Source: Pseudomonas viciae
Lineage (GTDB): Bacteria > Pseudomonadota > Gammaproteobacteria > Pseudomonadales > Pseudomonadaceae
DNA: 64,000 nt
Assembly (NCBI RefSeq): GCF_004786035.1
Contig: NZ_CP035088.1
Span: 6,223,001-6,287,000 of the forward strand
Direction of reading: 5' to 3'
Shown: one piece after another, positions 31,151 to 39,079 of the stretch
How positions within the stretch are numbered: position 1 is the stretch's first letter
How the letters are laid out: each line of letters opens with the position of its first letter
Program-made: the position numbers and the translations under genes
Notes under the pieces: generated by a model
Database searches by the model: none
Told to the model about the DNA's origin: nothing
What the model saw: only the letters and a program-made list of their open reading frames with translations

Positions 31151-31164
31151 TCAGGAAATCCTGA
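31151..31164. repeat. 14-bp palindrome downstream of the 53-aa lipoprotein gene
   Basis: TCAGGA-AA-TCCTGA, 13 bp beyond the stop of the 53-aa lipoprotein. No T-run follows on the minus strand, so it is a poor terminator. Confidence 0.4.
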
Positions 31165-31176
31165 TAGTTTGAAGTG

Positions 31177-31338
31177 CTAATTTACCGAGCACTCGGGCTT
31201 AAAGGGGTCGATCGTGCACTTGTACGCTAGCTGCGGATCTCTCTTTGGGATCATCGGAATTGTTAAAGGGTCCCTGCATTCGCCAGATACACACCCTGAC
31301 AGTGCTACCAATATGATCATCGCTATTAGAGTTTTCAT
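31177..31338 (-). CDS. Small Cys-rich lipoprotein, 53 aa (unrecognised)
   Basis: Read on the minus strand from ATG 31338 to TAG 31177. CTGGAGCGTTT provides a good Shine-Dalgarno. The product starts MKTLIAMIILVALSGC, a textbook lipoprotein signal with lipobox LSGC, then a 34-residue mature chain with three further Cys (GECRDP, YKCTID, PECSVN). Codon use is unlike the neighbours (ATA, CTA, TTA, AGA present), and the surrounding 30.9-31.4 kb is less GC-rich, hinting at acquired DNA. Function unknown. Confidence 0.68.
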   Translation of the reverse strand: MKTLIAMIILVALSGCVSGECRDPLTIPMIPKRDPQLAYKCTIDPFKPECSVN

Positions 31339-31511
31339 AAACGCTCCAGTTTTTTGAGGAGCCTAGGGCCTATGACCGGGTGCGCTCTATCACTTCCATC
31401 CTGTTAGCTGGTGGGAAGTTTCCGATATATCGCCGAAGCGTGTAGGACGATAGCGCTCGTTGCGCAACGCCGGGCTCTGGGCCGCAGCGTCAGTGCACGC
31501 CTAATGCTGGA

Positions 31512-31547
31512 TAAAAAAAAGCGCGACCCGTGGGTCGCGCTTTTTTT
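31512..31547 (-). terminator. Intrinsic terminator of the flavin amine oxidase gene
   Basis: GCGCGACCC (31521-31529) / GGGTCGCGC (31532-31540) flanked by A8 and T7. It lies just downstream of the minus-strand oxidase stop codon. Confidence 0.9.
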
Positions 31548-31558
31548 GCGCCTGAACG

Positions 31559-33316
31559 TTACTGAACCTGGGTCTCAGGGGGCGTCGCCGGTTTGGCCAC
31601 TGGCTTCTTCGCCGGCTCAGCCTTTTTTACCGGCGCCTTGGCCGGGGCTTTTTTGGCCGGGGTCTTGGCTGCCGGTTTCTTCGCTGGTGCTTTCTTGGCA
31701 GGCTGGGCTTTTACTGGGGCCACGGGCTTCGGCGCTTCTACCGGTGCAGGTGCCGGGGTTGGCGCTGGAGCAGGCGTCGGTGCTGGCGGCGCTACCGGCT
31801 CTGGTGCCTTCACCGGCTCCGGCTTCTTGTCGTCGTCCGAGCCACCAAACAGGTTGGTAAAGAAGTTGCCCTTCTTCGCCGCCACCGCACCGGCCGCTGC
31901 TGCCGTTGCAGCCGGAACGACCTTGGCCGGTTCAAACGACTTGCCCGCCGCCAGGTCTTCGACTTGGCTGGCTGCGCGTTGACCGCTGCGCAATGCGCCT
32001 TCCAGGGTGCCCGGGTACAAGGTGTCGGTGTGTTCGCCGGCAAAGGCTATGCGCTGCAATGGTTTTTCCCACAGGCGCCAGTATTTGCTGATCTGGCCCG
32101 GACCAAAGGCCAGGTATGCGCCGCCCATGGATGGGTCGGTGCTATAGCGGCGGATTTCATAACCGGTGAATGCCCCACGTGCCTGTGGGTAAAACGCGTG
32201 CAGGCGGATCAGCACCTGATCGACCATCTGCTTGTCGCCGAAGGCCTGCATCACCCGGGCGTTGTCGCCGGACAGGTTGATGACCACGTTGGCGCCGCCC
32301 TTCATGGCCGGCTCGATCCACATCATGCCCAGGCCGGTGTTGCTGTAGATCTCGCCCGACATGCGCGCCTTGCTGTCCCAGACCGGGGTCTTGAATTTGA
32401 GCATGATCTGGTCGCGCCAGCCGTAGTTGGTCCCCTTGATCGCGCCTTGATGCTGGGCGTCCAGGGCCGGGGTCAGCTGGATCTTGTTCAGCGCGCGCAA
32501 CGGCACGGCCAGCACCACGTAATCCGCCTGATAACCAACGCTGCCGACCTTGACGGTGACGCCGTCCTTGTCCTGGGAGATGGCCGATACCGGCGAGCTG
32601 GTCTTGATGATTTTCAGCTGTTTGACGAAGGCCTGGGCCAGCACCGGACTGCCGCCCAGCAGGCGCGAAGCCCGCAGGTCACGGTCGGACACACCGCGAT
32701 AGACCCGGTTCTGTTGTGCGAAGTACAGCAGTGACAGGCGCGAAGGTTCATCGTAGCGGGTGCGAATTTCCTGGTTCACCAACTGACGCGCGGTGGCCGG
32801 CAGTTGCAGGCGGTCGAGCCAGTTGGACACGGTAATCTGGTCCAGCGAGTGCAACGTGCTGTTGGCCGCCGGGTTCTGCGGGTCTTCAATCGAGCGCGCC
32901 AGGTCGTCCACAGTGGTTTCATAGCGCTTGAGGGCTTCGGCCGTTGCCGGCTGCTTGGTCGCCAGGTCAGCGGCCGTGTAGTAGGTACCGTCGATCAGGT
33001 AGCTGGGGGTGCGCACGAATTCCGGGGCCGGCGTAGTGCTCAGCTTGAAGGTCGAGACGTACTTGTTCAGCACCGGCTGAGTCTTCTCGTTGCCGATCCA
33101 CTCGCTGGTGGCCATGCCCGACCGACCGCCCAGGCTCGGCTTGGCTTCCAGCAGGGTCACGGCCCAGCCTTTGTTCTGCAGCTCATAGGCCGCCGTGAGT
33201 CCCGCCAGGCCGCCGCCAACGACGATAGCCGTCGGTTGCTTGTCCTTGGCCAGCGCCGAAACGCTGAACAGCCCTATCATCACCAGCGCACAGGCGCGCA
33301 GCCAACCAGCAGACAT
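31559..33316 (-). CDS. Exported flavin amine oxidase with Ala/Pro/Lys-rich C-terminal tail
   Basis: 585 aa. Signal peptide MSAGWLRACALVMIGLFSVSALA. FAD-binding VVGGGLAGLTAAYELQNKGWAVTLLEAKPSLGGRSG follows. The C-terminal FAD-closing motif is RIAFAGEHTDTLYPGTLEGALRSG (about 445-465). It is a flavin monoamine oxidase/protoporphyrinogen-oxidase-like fold with substrate unknown. From about residue 470 the chain becomes low complexity: a KKPEPVKAPEPVAPPAPTP stretch, then AKKAPAKKPAAKTPAKKAPA, like histone H1 or AlgP. FAD-dependent exported enzymes usually use Tat; no clear twin-Arg is visible, which is odd. Confidence 0.87.
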   Translation of the reverse strand: MSAGWLRACALVMIGLFSVSALAKDKQPTAIVVGGGLAGLTAAYELQNKGWAVTLLEAKPSLGGRSGMATSEWIGNEKTQPVLNKYVSTFKLSTTPAPEFVRTPSYLIDGTYYTAADLATKQPATAEALKRYETTVDDLARSIEDPQNPAANSTLHSLDQITVSNWLDRLQLPATARQLVNQEIRTRYDEPSRLSLLYFAQQNRVYRGVSDRDLRASRLLGGSPVLAQAFVKQLKIIKTSSPVSAISQDKDGVTVKVGSVGYQADYVVLAVPLRALNKIQLTPALDAQHQGAIKGTNYGWRDQIMLKFKTPVWDSKARMSGEIYSNTGLGMMWIEPAMKGGANVVINLSGDNARVMQAFGDKQMVDQVLIRLHAFYPQARGAFTGYEIRRYSTDPSMGGAYLAFGPGQISKYWRLWEKPLQRIAFAGEHTDTLYPGTLEGALRSGQRAASQVEDLAAGKSFEPAKVVPAATAAAAGAVAAKKGNFFTNLFGGSDDDKKPEPVKAPEPVAPPAPTPAPAPTPAPAPVEAPKPVAPVKAQPAKKAPAKKPAAKTPAKKAPAKAPVKKAEPAKKPVAKPATPPETQVQ

Positions 33317-33350
33317 TCAACGAACTCCGGATTAACGTAGGAAATTTCAG

Positions 33351-33393
33351 TTTTCGAGCCAGGCGGCTCTCGGTTTTTCGAGCCCGGCGGCTC
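33351..33393. repeat. Tandem 24-bp direct repeat upstream of the amine oxidase
   Basis: TTTTCGAGCCAGGCGGCTC (33351-33369) recurs as TTTTCGAGCCCGGCGGCTC (33375-33393). Each unit is itself an inverted repeat GAGCC...GGCTC. Located 35-77 bp upstream of the minus-strand oxidase start, it could be a paired operator or leader hairpins. Confidence 0.5.
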
Positions 33394-33561
33394 AGGGAAC
33401 GGCGAAGAATACGTCAGCCATCAAAGCGCCGCCAGCGGCGTCTATCGCCTCGTTCAAAGTAGCGTGAAAGACACAATGGGTTGTCCCCAGGGCCGCCATT
33501 GCATAGGCTTGCGCGATTGTTTTGCCCGCGCTCGCCGCGAGCCGCCTCGAGGAGACTGTAA

Positions 33562-34968
33562 ATGGGCCTGAATAACCAGTGGATGCAACGCGACCTCGCG
33601 GTGCTGTGGCATCCCTGCACCCAAATGAAAGACCACGAACAGCTGCCACTGATCCCCATCAAGCGCGGTGAAGGCGTGTGGCTGGAAGATTTCGAAGGCA
33701 AGCGCTACCTCGACGCCGTCAGTTCCTGGTGGGTCAACGTGTTCGGCCACGCCAACCCACGTATCAATCAGCGGATCAAGGATCAGGTCGATCAACTGGA
33801 GCATGTGATCCTCGCCGGCTTCAGCCATCAACCGGTGATTGAACTGTCCGAGCGCCTGGTGAAGATGACACCCGAGGGCCTGACCCGGTGCTTCTACGCC
33901 GATAACGGCTCGTCCTGCATCGAAGTGTCGATGAAAATGAGCTTTCATTACTGGATCAATCGCGGCCGGCCGGACAAAAAACGCTTCGTCACCCTGAGCA
34001 ACAGTTACCACGGCGAGACCATCGCGGCGATGTCTGTGGGCGATGTACCACTGTTCACTGAAACCTACAAAGCGCTGCTGCTGGACACGATCAAGGTGCC
34101 CAGCCCCGACTGCTACCACCGCCCTGAAGGCATGGGTTGGGAGGAGCATTCACGCAACATGTTCGCCGCCATGGAGCAGACCCTCGCCGAGCACCACGAC
34201 ACCGTTGCGGCGGTGATCGTCGAGCCGCTGATCCAGGGCGCCGGCGGCATGCGCATGTATCACCCGGTGTACCTGAAACTGCTGCGCGAGGCCTGCGACC
34301 GCTACGGCGTGCACCTGATCCACGACGAAATCGCCGTCGGCTTCGGGCGCACCGGGACGATGTTCGCCTGCGAGCAGGCCGGTATCACCCCGGACTTCCT
34401 CTGTCTGTCCAAGGCGCTGACTGGCGGCTACTTGCCACTGGCGGCGTGCGTGACCACCGACGAGGTCTACAGCGCGTTCTACGACGACTATCCGACCCTG
34501 CGAGCCTTCCTGCATTCCCACAGCTACACGGGCAATCCACTGGCCTGCGCGGCGGCCCTGGCGACGCTGGATATATTCGAAGAAGACAACGTCATCGAAA
34601 ACAACCAGGCCCTGGCCCAGCGCATGGCGAGCGCCACCGCGCACCTGGCAGACCACCCGAACGTCGCCGAGGTGCGCCAGACCGGTATGGTGCTGGCGAT
34701 CGAGATGGTCAAGGACAAGGCCAGCAAAACCGCCTACCCATGGCAGGAGCGTCGCGGCCTGGCGGTGTTCCAGCATGCCCTGGAACGCGGCGCGTTGCTG
34801 CGCCCGCTGGGTAGCGTGGTGTATTTCCTGCCGCCGTATGTGATCACCCCGGAGCAGATCGATTTCCTGGCGGAAGTGGCCAGCGAAGGCATCGACATCG
34901 CCACCCGGGACAAGGTCAGTGTGGCGGTACCGAAGGATTTCCATCCCGGCTTCCGTGATCCGGGCTGA
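33562..34968 (+). CDS. bioA: Adenosylmethionine-8-amino-7-oxononanoate aminotransferase
   Basis: 468 aa PLP enzyme of biotin synthesis: transfers the amino group of SAM to KAPA, giving DAPA. Start MGLNNQWMQRDLAVLWHPCTQMKDH, with GAGGAGACTGTAA before ATG 33562. The PLP Lys is in FLCLSKALTGGYLPLAA; DEIAVGFGRTGTMFACE and HSYTGNPLACAAALATL are class-III aminotransferase motifs. No other bio gene is adjacent. Co-directional with rsmE 74 bp downstream. Confidence 0.96.
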   Translation: MGLNNQWMQRDLAVLWHPCTQMKDHEQLPLIPIKRGEGVWLEDFEGKRYLDAVSSWWVNVFGHANPRINQRIKDQVDQLEHVILAGFSHQPVIELSERLVKMTPEGLTRCFYADNGSSCIEVSMKMSFHYWINRGRPDKKRFVTLSNSYHGETIAAMSVGDVPLFTETYKALLLDTIKVPSPDCYHRPEGMGWEEHSRNMFAAMEQTLAEHHDTVAAVIVEPLIQGAGGMRMYHPVYLKLLREACDRYGVHLIHDEIAVGFGRTGTMFACEQAGITPDFLCLSKALTGGYLPLAACVTTDEVYSAFYDDYPTLRAFLHSHSYTGNPLACAAALATLDIFEEDNVIENNQALAQRMASATAHLADHPNVAEVRQTGMVLAIEMVKDKASKTAYPWQERRGLAVFQHALERGALLRPLGSVVYFLPPYVITPEQIDFLAEVASEGIDIATRDKVSVAVPKDFHPGFRDPG

Positions 34969-35042
34969 CGACAACTTTCCCTCGCCACAACGACACTCCA
35001 TCAGGCTGCAATGTCGAATTCAGATTCAGTAGAGAACAAAGC

Positions 35043-35762
35043 ATGAGACTGTCCCGCTTCTTCATCGACACCCCCCTGAGCCTCGGCGACCACGAATTGC
35101 CCGAAGCCCAGGCCCACTACATCGGCCGTGTGCTGCGCATGGCTGAGGGCGATGCGGTGCAGGTGTTCGACGGCTCCGGCCAGGAGTTTCGCGGCACGTT
35201 GGCCGAAGTCGGCAAGAAACGTGTGCGGGTGCAGTTGGACGAGCAATTCACCGGGCAGGTTGAATCGCCCTTGCGTATCCACCTCGGCCAAGGTTTGTCC
35301 CGGGGCGAGCGCATGGATTGGGCGATTCAGAAAGCCACGGAACTGGGTGTCAGCGAAATCACGCCGATTTTCAGCGAGCGCTGTGAAGTACGCCTCAAGG
35401 ATGAACGCGCCGACAAACGCCTGATGCACTGGCGCCAGGTGGCGATCAGCGCCTGCGAGCAATGTGGGCGTTCGAGCGTGCCAGTGATCCATCCGCCGCT
35501 GCTGCTGGCTGACTGGCTGAAGCAGACCGAAGCCGAGCTCAAGCTGGTGCTGCACCCGGTGGCCGAGCCAATAGTTAGCCATGCCAAGCCGCAGGCATTG
35601 GCGTTCCTGATCGGCCCCGAGGGTGGCTTGTCGGACGCTGAAGTCGAGCAGGCCAAGACCGCCGGCTACCACGCAGCCCGCCTCGGCCCCCGGGTGCTGC
35701 GCACCGAAACCGCGCCGGTGGTGGCGCTGGCCGTGGCGCAGCAGTTGTGGGGGGATTTCTAA
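35043..35762 (+). CDS. rsmE: 16S rRNA (uracil1498-N3)-methyltransferase
   Basis: 239 aa. N-terminal PUA-like domain (MRLSRFFIDTPLSLGDHELPE, HYIGRVLRMAEGDAVQVFDG) and a C-terminal SPOUT knot with SAM-binding FLIGPEGGLSDAEV and LGPRVLRTETAPVVAL. Uses SAM to methylate U1498 of 16S rRNA in the 30S subunit. Likely transcribed with bioA. Followed by a REPIN. Confidence 0.96.
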   Translation: MRLSRFFIDTPLSLGDHELPEAQAHYIGRVLRMAEGDAVQVFDGSGQEFRGTLAEVGKKRVRVQLDEQFTGQVESPLRIHLGQGLSRGERMDWAIQKATELGVSEITPIFSERCEVRLKDERADKRLMHWRQVAISACEQCGRSSVPVIHPPLLLADWLKQTEAELKLVLHPVAEPIVSHAKPQALAFLIGPEGGLSDAEVEQAKTAGYHAARLGPRVLRTETAPVVALAVAQQLWGDF

Positions 35763-35787
35763 TCGCCTGCGGCCACTGAGGAACCAT

Positions 35788-35877
35788 GGTGGGAGCGGGC
35801 TTGCTCGCGAATGCAATTGGTCAGTGACATCGATGTTGGCTGACCCACCGCTTTCGCGAGCAAGCCCGCTCCCACAG
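35788..35877. repeat. REPIN after rsmE
   Basis: GGTGGGAGCGGGCTTGCTCG and TTCGCGAGCAAGCCCGCTCC, inverted and about 40 bp apart, between convergent rsmE and the hemolysin III-type gene. Confidence 0.88.
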
Positions 35878-35920
35878 TAAAACAGTGGTGTTCATGAATT
35901 CGGCGGTATGGGTTCATGAG

Positions 35921-36538
35921 TCAGAGCACATAAAACAAAATCGCCACGAAGTGCAGCAAACTGCCGGCGATCACAAACAGATGCCAGATCCCATGGGCAT
36001 GCCGCAGCCGGTGATCCAACGCAAAAAAGATAATGCCCACGGTGTACAGCACGCCGCCCGAGGCCAGCCAGGCAAACCCGGCGCTGCCCAGGGCCGCCAA
36101 CAGCGGCTTGACCGCCACCAGCACGATCCAACCCATCACCGCATAGATCACAATCGATAAGATGCGCGCTTCGGAACGTGGCTTGATCTCCTGCAGGATC
36201 CCGATCAGCGCCAGTCCCCAGACGATCCCGAACAACGTCCAGCCCCACGGCCCACGCAGGGTCACCAGGCAGAACGGCGTGTAACTGCCAGCGATCAGCA
36301 GGTAGATCGAAAAGTGATCGACCTTTTGCATGATTTGTTTTTTGCGCCCGCGCACGCTGTGGTAAACCGTCGAAGCGCTGTAGAGCACCAGCAAGGTAAA
36401 ACCGTAGATCGCCACGCTGACGATCTTCCAAGGATCGCCGGCCATCCCGGCAATCACCAACAACCACACCGCCCCGATGAAAGCCGCCACCGCTCCGACC
36501 AGGTGCGTCCAGGCGTTGAGTCGTTCGCCGTGATACAT
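35921..36538 (-). CDS. Hemolysin III (YqfA/PAQR-like) family membrane protein
   Basis: 205 aa, seven hydrophobic helices. Start at 36538 (MYHGERLNAWTHLVGAVAA), with GAGGTGGGATGGG upstream. Family landmarks: NAWTHLVGA, ASTVYHSVRGRKKQIMQKVDH, YLLIAGSYTPF, and the C-terminal HAHGIWHLFVIAGSLLHF with conserved His (a metal site in the PAQR superfamily). Inner membrane. Haemolytic activity is an historical name, not proven for such proteins. Confidence 0.92.
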   Translation of the reverse strand: MYHGERLNAWTHLVGAVAAFIGAVWLLVIAGMAGDPWKIVSVAIYGFTLLVLYSASTVYHSVRGRKKQIMQKVDHFSIYLLIAGSYTPFCLVTLRGPWGWTLFGIVWGLALIGILQEIKPRSEARILSIVIYAVMGWIVLVAVKPLLAALGSAGFAWLASGGVLYTVGIIFFALDHRLRHAHGIWHLFVIAGSLLHFVAILFYVL

Positions 36539-36629
36539 CCCATCCCACCTCACATTCCAGAACAGACGCCAAGGCTCAGGCTTGGCGTCTCAAAGTGCAA
36601 TGTTTTGCTTCAAGCCAGCCAAATACAAA

Positions 36630-36727
36630 ACCTGTGGCGAGGGAGCTTGCTCCTGCTTGAGTGCGCAGCGCTCACAAAATCTTGGGGCGGCTACGCCACC
36701 CAGCGGGAGCAAGCTCCCTCGCCACAA
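36630..36727. repeat. GTGGCGAGGGAGC-type palindromic repeat (family B)
   Basis: CCTGTGGCGAGGGAGCTTGC at one end, GCAAGCTCCCTCGCCACA at the other, with a central GCGCAGCGCTCACAAAATC and GGGGCGGCTACGCCACCC hairpins. Nearly the same 97-bp element occurs at 51869-51966. Confidence 0.85.
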
Positions 36728-36742
36728 TTGAAGGTCCTTCAA
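36728..36742. promoter_or_regulatory. Palindrome TTGAAGGTCCTTCAA upstream of mdcR
   Basis: TTGAAGG-T-CCTTCAA is a perfect 7-bp inverted repeat about 81 bp upstream of the mdcR start. LysR regulators often bind their own promoters at dyads of this size, so an auto-regulatory site is possible. No equivalent was seen upstream of mdcA. Confidence 0.4.
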
Positions 36743-36823
36743 CAGATATTCGCCACGGTTGAATTTCCTCATCACAAAGGCCTATTGGGGCACAATCAGG
36801 TCATACGAAAAAGAGTCCGCCCC

Positions 36824-37738
36824 ATGCTGATCGACGAAGAATTGACCCTGAAGAAACTCGAGGTGTTCCTGGCTTTCATGCGCACCGGCAACCTGGCGCG
36901 GGCGGCGGCCGAGTTGCAGACCAGCAACGTCAGCGTGCACCGGGCCATTCATTCATTGGAAAGCGCCCTGCGTTGTCCGTTGTTCAAGCACGAAGGCCGC
37001 AACCTCACACCGTTGGAAAGCGCCTACGTACTGGAAGAGCGGGCGCAGAAACTGATCCAGGATGTGGTCGAAAGTGTGCGCCTGACCCGTGAGGCCGCCG
37101 GTTTCTCTGCCGAACGCTTCAAGCTGGGCTCGCTGTACTCGCTGACGGTCAAGACCGTGCCGCAGTTGATCATGGGCCTGAAAATTCGCCGCAGCGAACT
37201 CAATATCGACCTGATCCTGGGCTCGAACATCGACTTGCTGTACAAGCTCAAAAATATGGAAGTGGACGCGATCCTGATCTCCCTGGACGACAGCGTGAAC
37301 GACCCGGATTGCGAGCATATCGCGCTATTTTCCGATGACATCTTCCTCGCCACGCCAGCTGATTCGCCCTTTGCCCAACGTGCCGAAGTGGATCTGGCCG
37401 AGGTGCGCGACGAGACGTTCATCACCTTGACCCAGGGTTTTGCCACGCATCAAGACGGTATTCGGGTGTTCAAGCAGGCGGGGTTCGAGCCGAAGGTGGC
37501 GATGCAGGTCAACGACATCTTCACCCTGCTGAGCATGGTCAGTTCCGGGGTGGGTTATGCGTTGCTGCCGGGCAGGATTGCGGCGGTGTATGAAAATCGG
37601 GTGAAACTGATCCCTTTGCAGGAAAAATACCGGTTGCAACAGCACATTGGCGTGGTGTTCCTGAAGGCCAAGGAACGCGATCCGAATTTGCTGGCGCTGT
37701 TGGCTGAATGCCGGATGTATGCCAATCGCCAGGCTTGA
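36824..37738 (+). CDS. mdcR: LysR-family regulator of malonate decarboxylation
   Basis: 304 aa. Start MLIDEELTLKKLEVFLAF at ATG 36824. The N-terminal LysR HTH runs to about residue 62 (NLARAAAELQTSNVSVHRAIHSLESALRCPLFKHEGR); an effector-binding domain follows, with QVNDIFTLLSMVSSGVGYALLPGRIA. It is convergent with the mdc-madLM operon, whose last gene ends 112 bp away, as in other malonate loci. The probable inducer is malonate or malonyl-CoA. A REPIN separates it from madM. Confidence 0.9.
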   Translation: MLIDEELTLKKLEVFLAFMRTGNLARAAAELQTSNVSVHRAIHSLESALRCPLFKHEGRNLTPLESAYVLEERAQKLIQDVVESVRLTREAAGFSAERFKLGSLYSLTVKTVPQLIMGLKIRRSELNIDLILGSNIDLLYKLKNMEVDAILISLDDSVNDPDCEHIALFSDDIFLATPADSPFAQRAEVDLAEVRDETFITLTQGFATHQDGIRVFKQAGFEPKVAMQVNDIFTLLSMVSSGVGYALLPGRIAAVYENRVKLIPLQEKYRLQQHIGVVFLKAKERDPNLLALLAECRMYANRQA

Positions 37739-37751
37739 AACCGAGTCGCGG

Positions 37752-37820
37752 CCTTCGCGAGCAAGCCCGCTCCCACAGGGACACTCGGTCGACTGTGGGG
37801 GCGGGCTTGCTCGCGATGAG
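37752..37820. repeat. Compact REPIN between mdcR and madM
   Basis: TTCGCGAGCAAGCCCGCTCC then TGTGGGGGCGGGCTTGCTCG, inverted, with a spacer of only about 17 bp. It sits between the convergent ends of mdcR and madM. Confidence 0.85.
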
Positions 37821-37849
37821 GCCAGTCCTGTCAGCAAAAAGACTAAGCC

Positions 37850-38614
37850 CTACCCCATCAACCCCCGCATGATCAGAAACAACAACGAAGGCCCCAACAA
37901 GCATCCAAGCGCCGTATAGAACGCCGCCGTCAGGCAGCCATAGGGCACCAGCTTCGGATCGGTGGCCGCCAGGCCACCGGCGACACCGCTGGAAGTACCC
38001 ATCAAGCCACCGAAGATCACCGCGCTTCGCGGATTGTTGAGGCCAATCAGCGGTGCCACGAAGGGTGTCGCGACCATCACCAGGATTGCCTTGATCAACC
38101 CTGCGGCAATGGACAGCGCCATGACCTCGGAACTGGCGCCAATCGCCGCGCCGGTGACCGGCCCGACGATGTAGGTCACCGCCCCGGCGCCGATGGTGGT
38201 CAGGCTCACCGCATCGGTGTAACCGAAGGCCATTGCGACTCCGACACCGGCAATGAACGAGGTACCCACCCCGACAAACAGCGCCAGCACCCCGACGAAA
38301 CCGGCGCGCTTGAGTTCTTCGACACTCACGCCAAACGCCGTGGCGACAATGGCAAAGTCCCGCAGCATGGCACCGCCGAGCAAACCGATCCCGGACAGCA
38401 ACGGAATGTCCACCACGCCTTTCTGCCCGCCGGTCATCGCACCGCCGATGTACGACAGCACCAAGCCCAACAGAATGGCGATGGCCGAACCGTGCAAGCG
38501 GCCTTTAGTGAACGTGTTGCTGATCCAGTAAGACACCCACATGGTGATGCCGACAATCGCAAAACCACTGATCAGGCCGTAGCCGGTAATCACTTTCATC
38601 ATCGATTCGTACAT
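37850..38614 (-). CDS. madM: Malonate transporter subunit MadM
   Basis: 254 aa from ATG 38614 (MYESMMKVITGYGLISGFA), about eight hydrophobic segments. A GTG at 38623, overlapping the madL stop, would add three residues and is an alternative start. Stretches GAVTYIVGPVTGAAIGASSEVMALSIAAGLIK and FGGLMGTSSGVAGGLAATDPKL are typical. With MadL it forms the Na+-coupled malonate:acetate-cycle uptake system first described in Malonomonas. Last gene of the mdc operon. Confidence 0.93.
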   Translation of the reverse strand: MYESMMKVITGYGLISGFAIVGITMWVSYWISNTFTKGRLHGSAIAILLGLVLSYIGGAMTGGQKGVVDIPLLSGIGLLGGAMLRDFAIVATAFGVSVEELKRAGFVGVLALFVGVGTSFIAGVGVAMAFGYTDAVSLTTIGAGAVTYIVGPVTGAAIGASSEVMALSIAAGLIKAILVMVATPFVAPLIGLNNPRSAVIFGGLMGTSSGVAGGLAATDPKLVPYGCLTAAFYTALGCLLGPSLLFLIMRGLMG

Positions 38615-38619
38615 GGCGA

Positions 38620-39012
38620 TCACCCGACCGTCTTCACGGAAACATCGGCTTCAGGCCCTTTGTTGCCGATACGCACCAACACAGGCACCAACGCAAAGGC
38701 AATCACCACCGCCAGGGTCCCGGCCAGAATCGCCATCGGCCCGCCCTTGAGCGCACCGTAGACGTTTTGCTGGGCCGCCATCGCCACCACGATGGGAATG
38801 TAGACCGCACTCCAGAATTCCACGCCGGCCTCGGACTTGCCCTTGAACAGGCCGCGCTTGCTCAGGTAACTGCCCAGGCCGATCAACAACAGCATCGCAA
38901 TGCCGACGCCACCGACGTTGGCCGGCACCCCGATCAATTTGCCCAGCAGCTCACCGATGAAAATACCCGCCAGGGTACAAAAGGCCAGAAACGCCACACC
39001 GTAGATAATCAT
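38620..39012 (-). CDS. madL: Malonate transporter subunit MadL
   Basis: 130 aa, four hydrophobic segments. Start at 39012 (MIIYGVAFLAFCTLAGIFIGE), with GAGGACTACAACA upstream. GKLIGVPANVGGVGIAMLLLIGLGSYL is the family landmark. The madL stop overlaps or abuts the possible GTG start of madM, indicating translational coupling. It lies 67 bp downstream of mdcH. Confidence 0.93.
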   Translation of the reverse strand: MIIYGVAFLAFCTLAGIFIGELLGKLIGVPANVGGVGIAMLLLIGLGSYLSKRGLFKGKSEAGVEFWSAVYIPIVVAMAAQQNVYGALKGGPMAILAGTLAVVIAFALVPVLVRIGNKGPEADVSVKTVG

Positions 39013-39079
39013 TGTTGTAGTCCTCAAAATGCATCGTCGAAGTTGTTGTTTTTGTGCTTCGCCAGCTTGAGTCGGTGGT

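Noticed and set aside
31411..31860. 149-codon plus-strand frame over the amine-oxidase tail
   Set aside because: It crosses an intrinsic terminator and mirrors the Ala/Pro/Lys repeat on the other strand.
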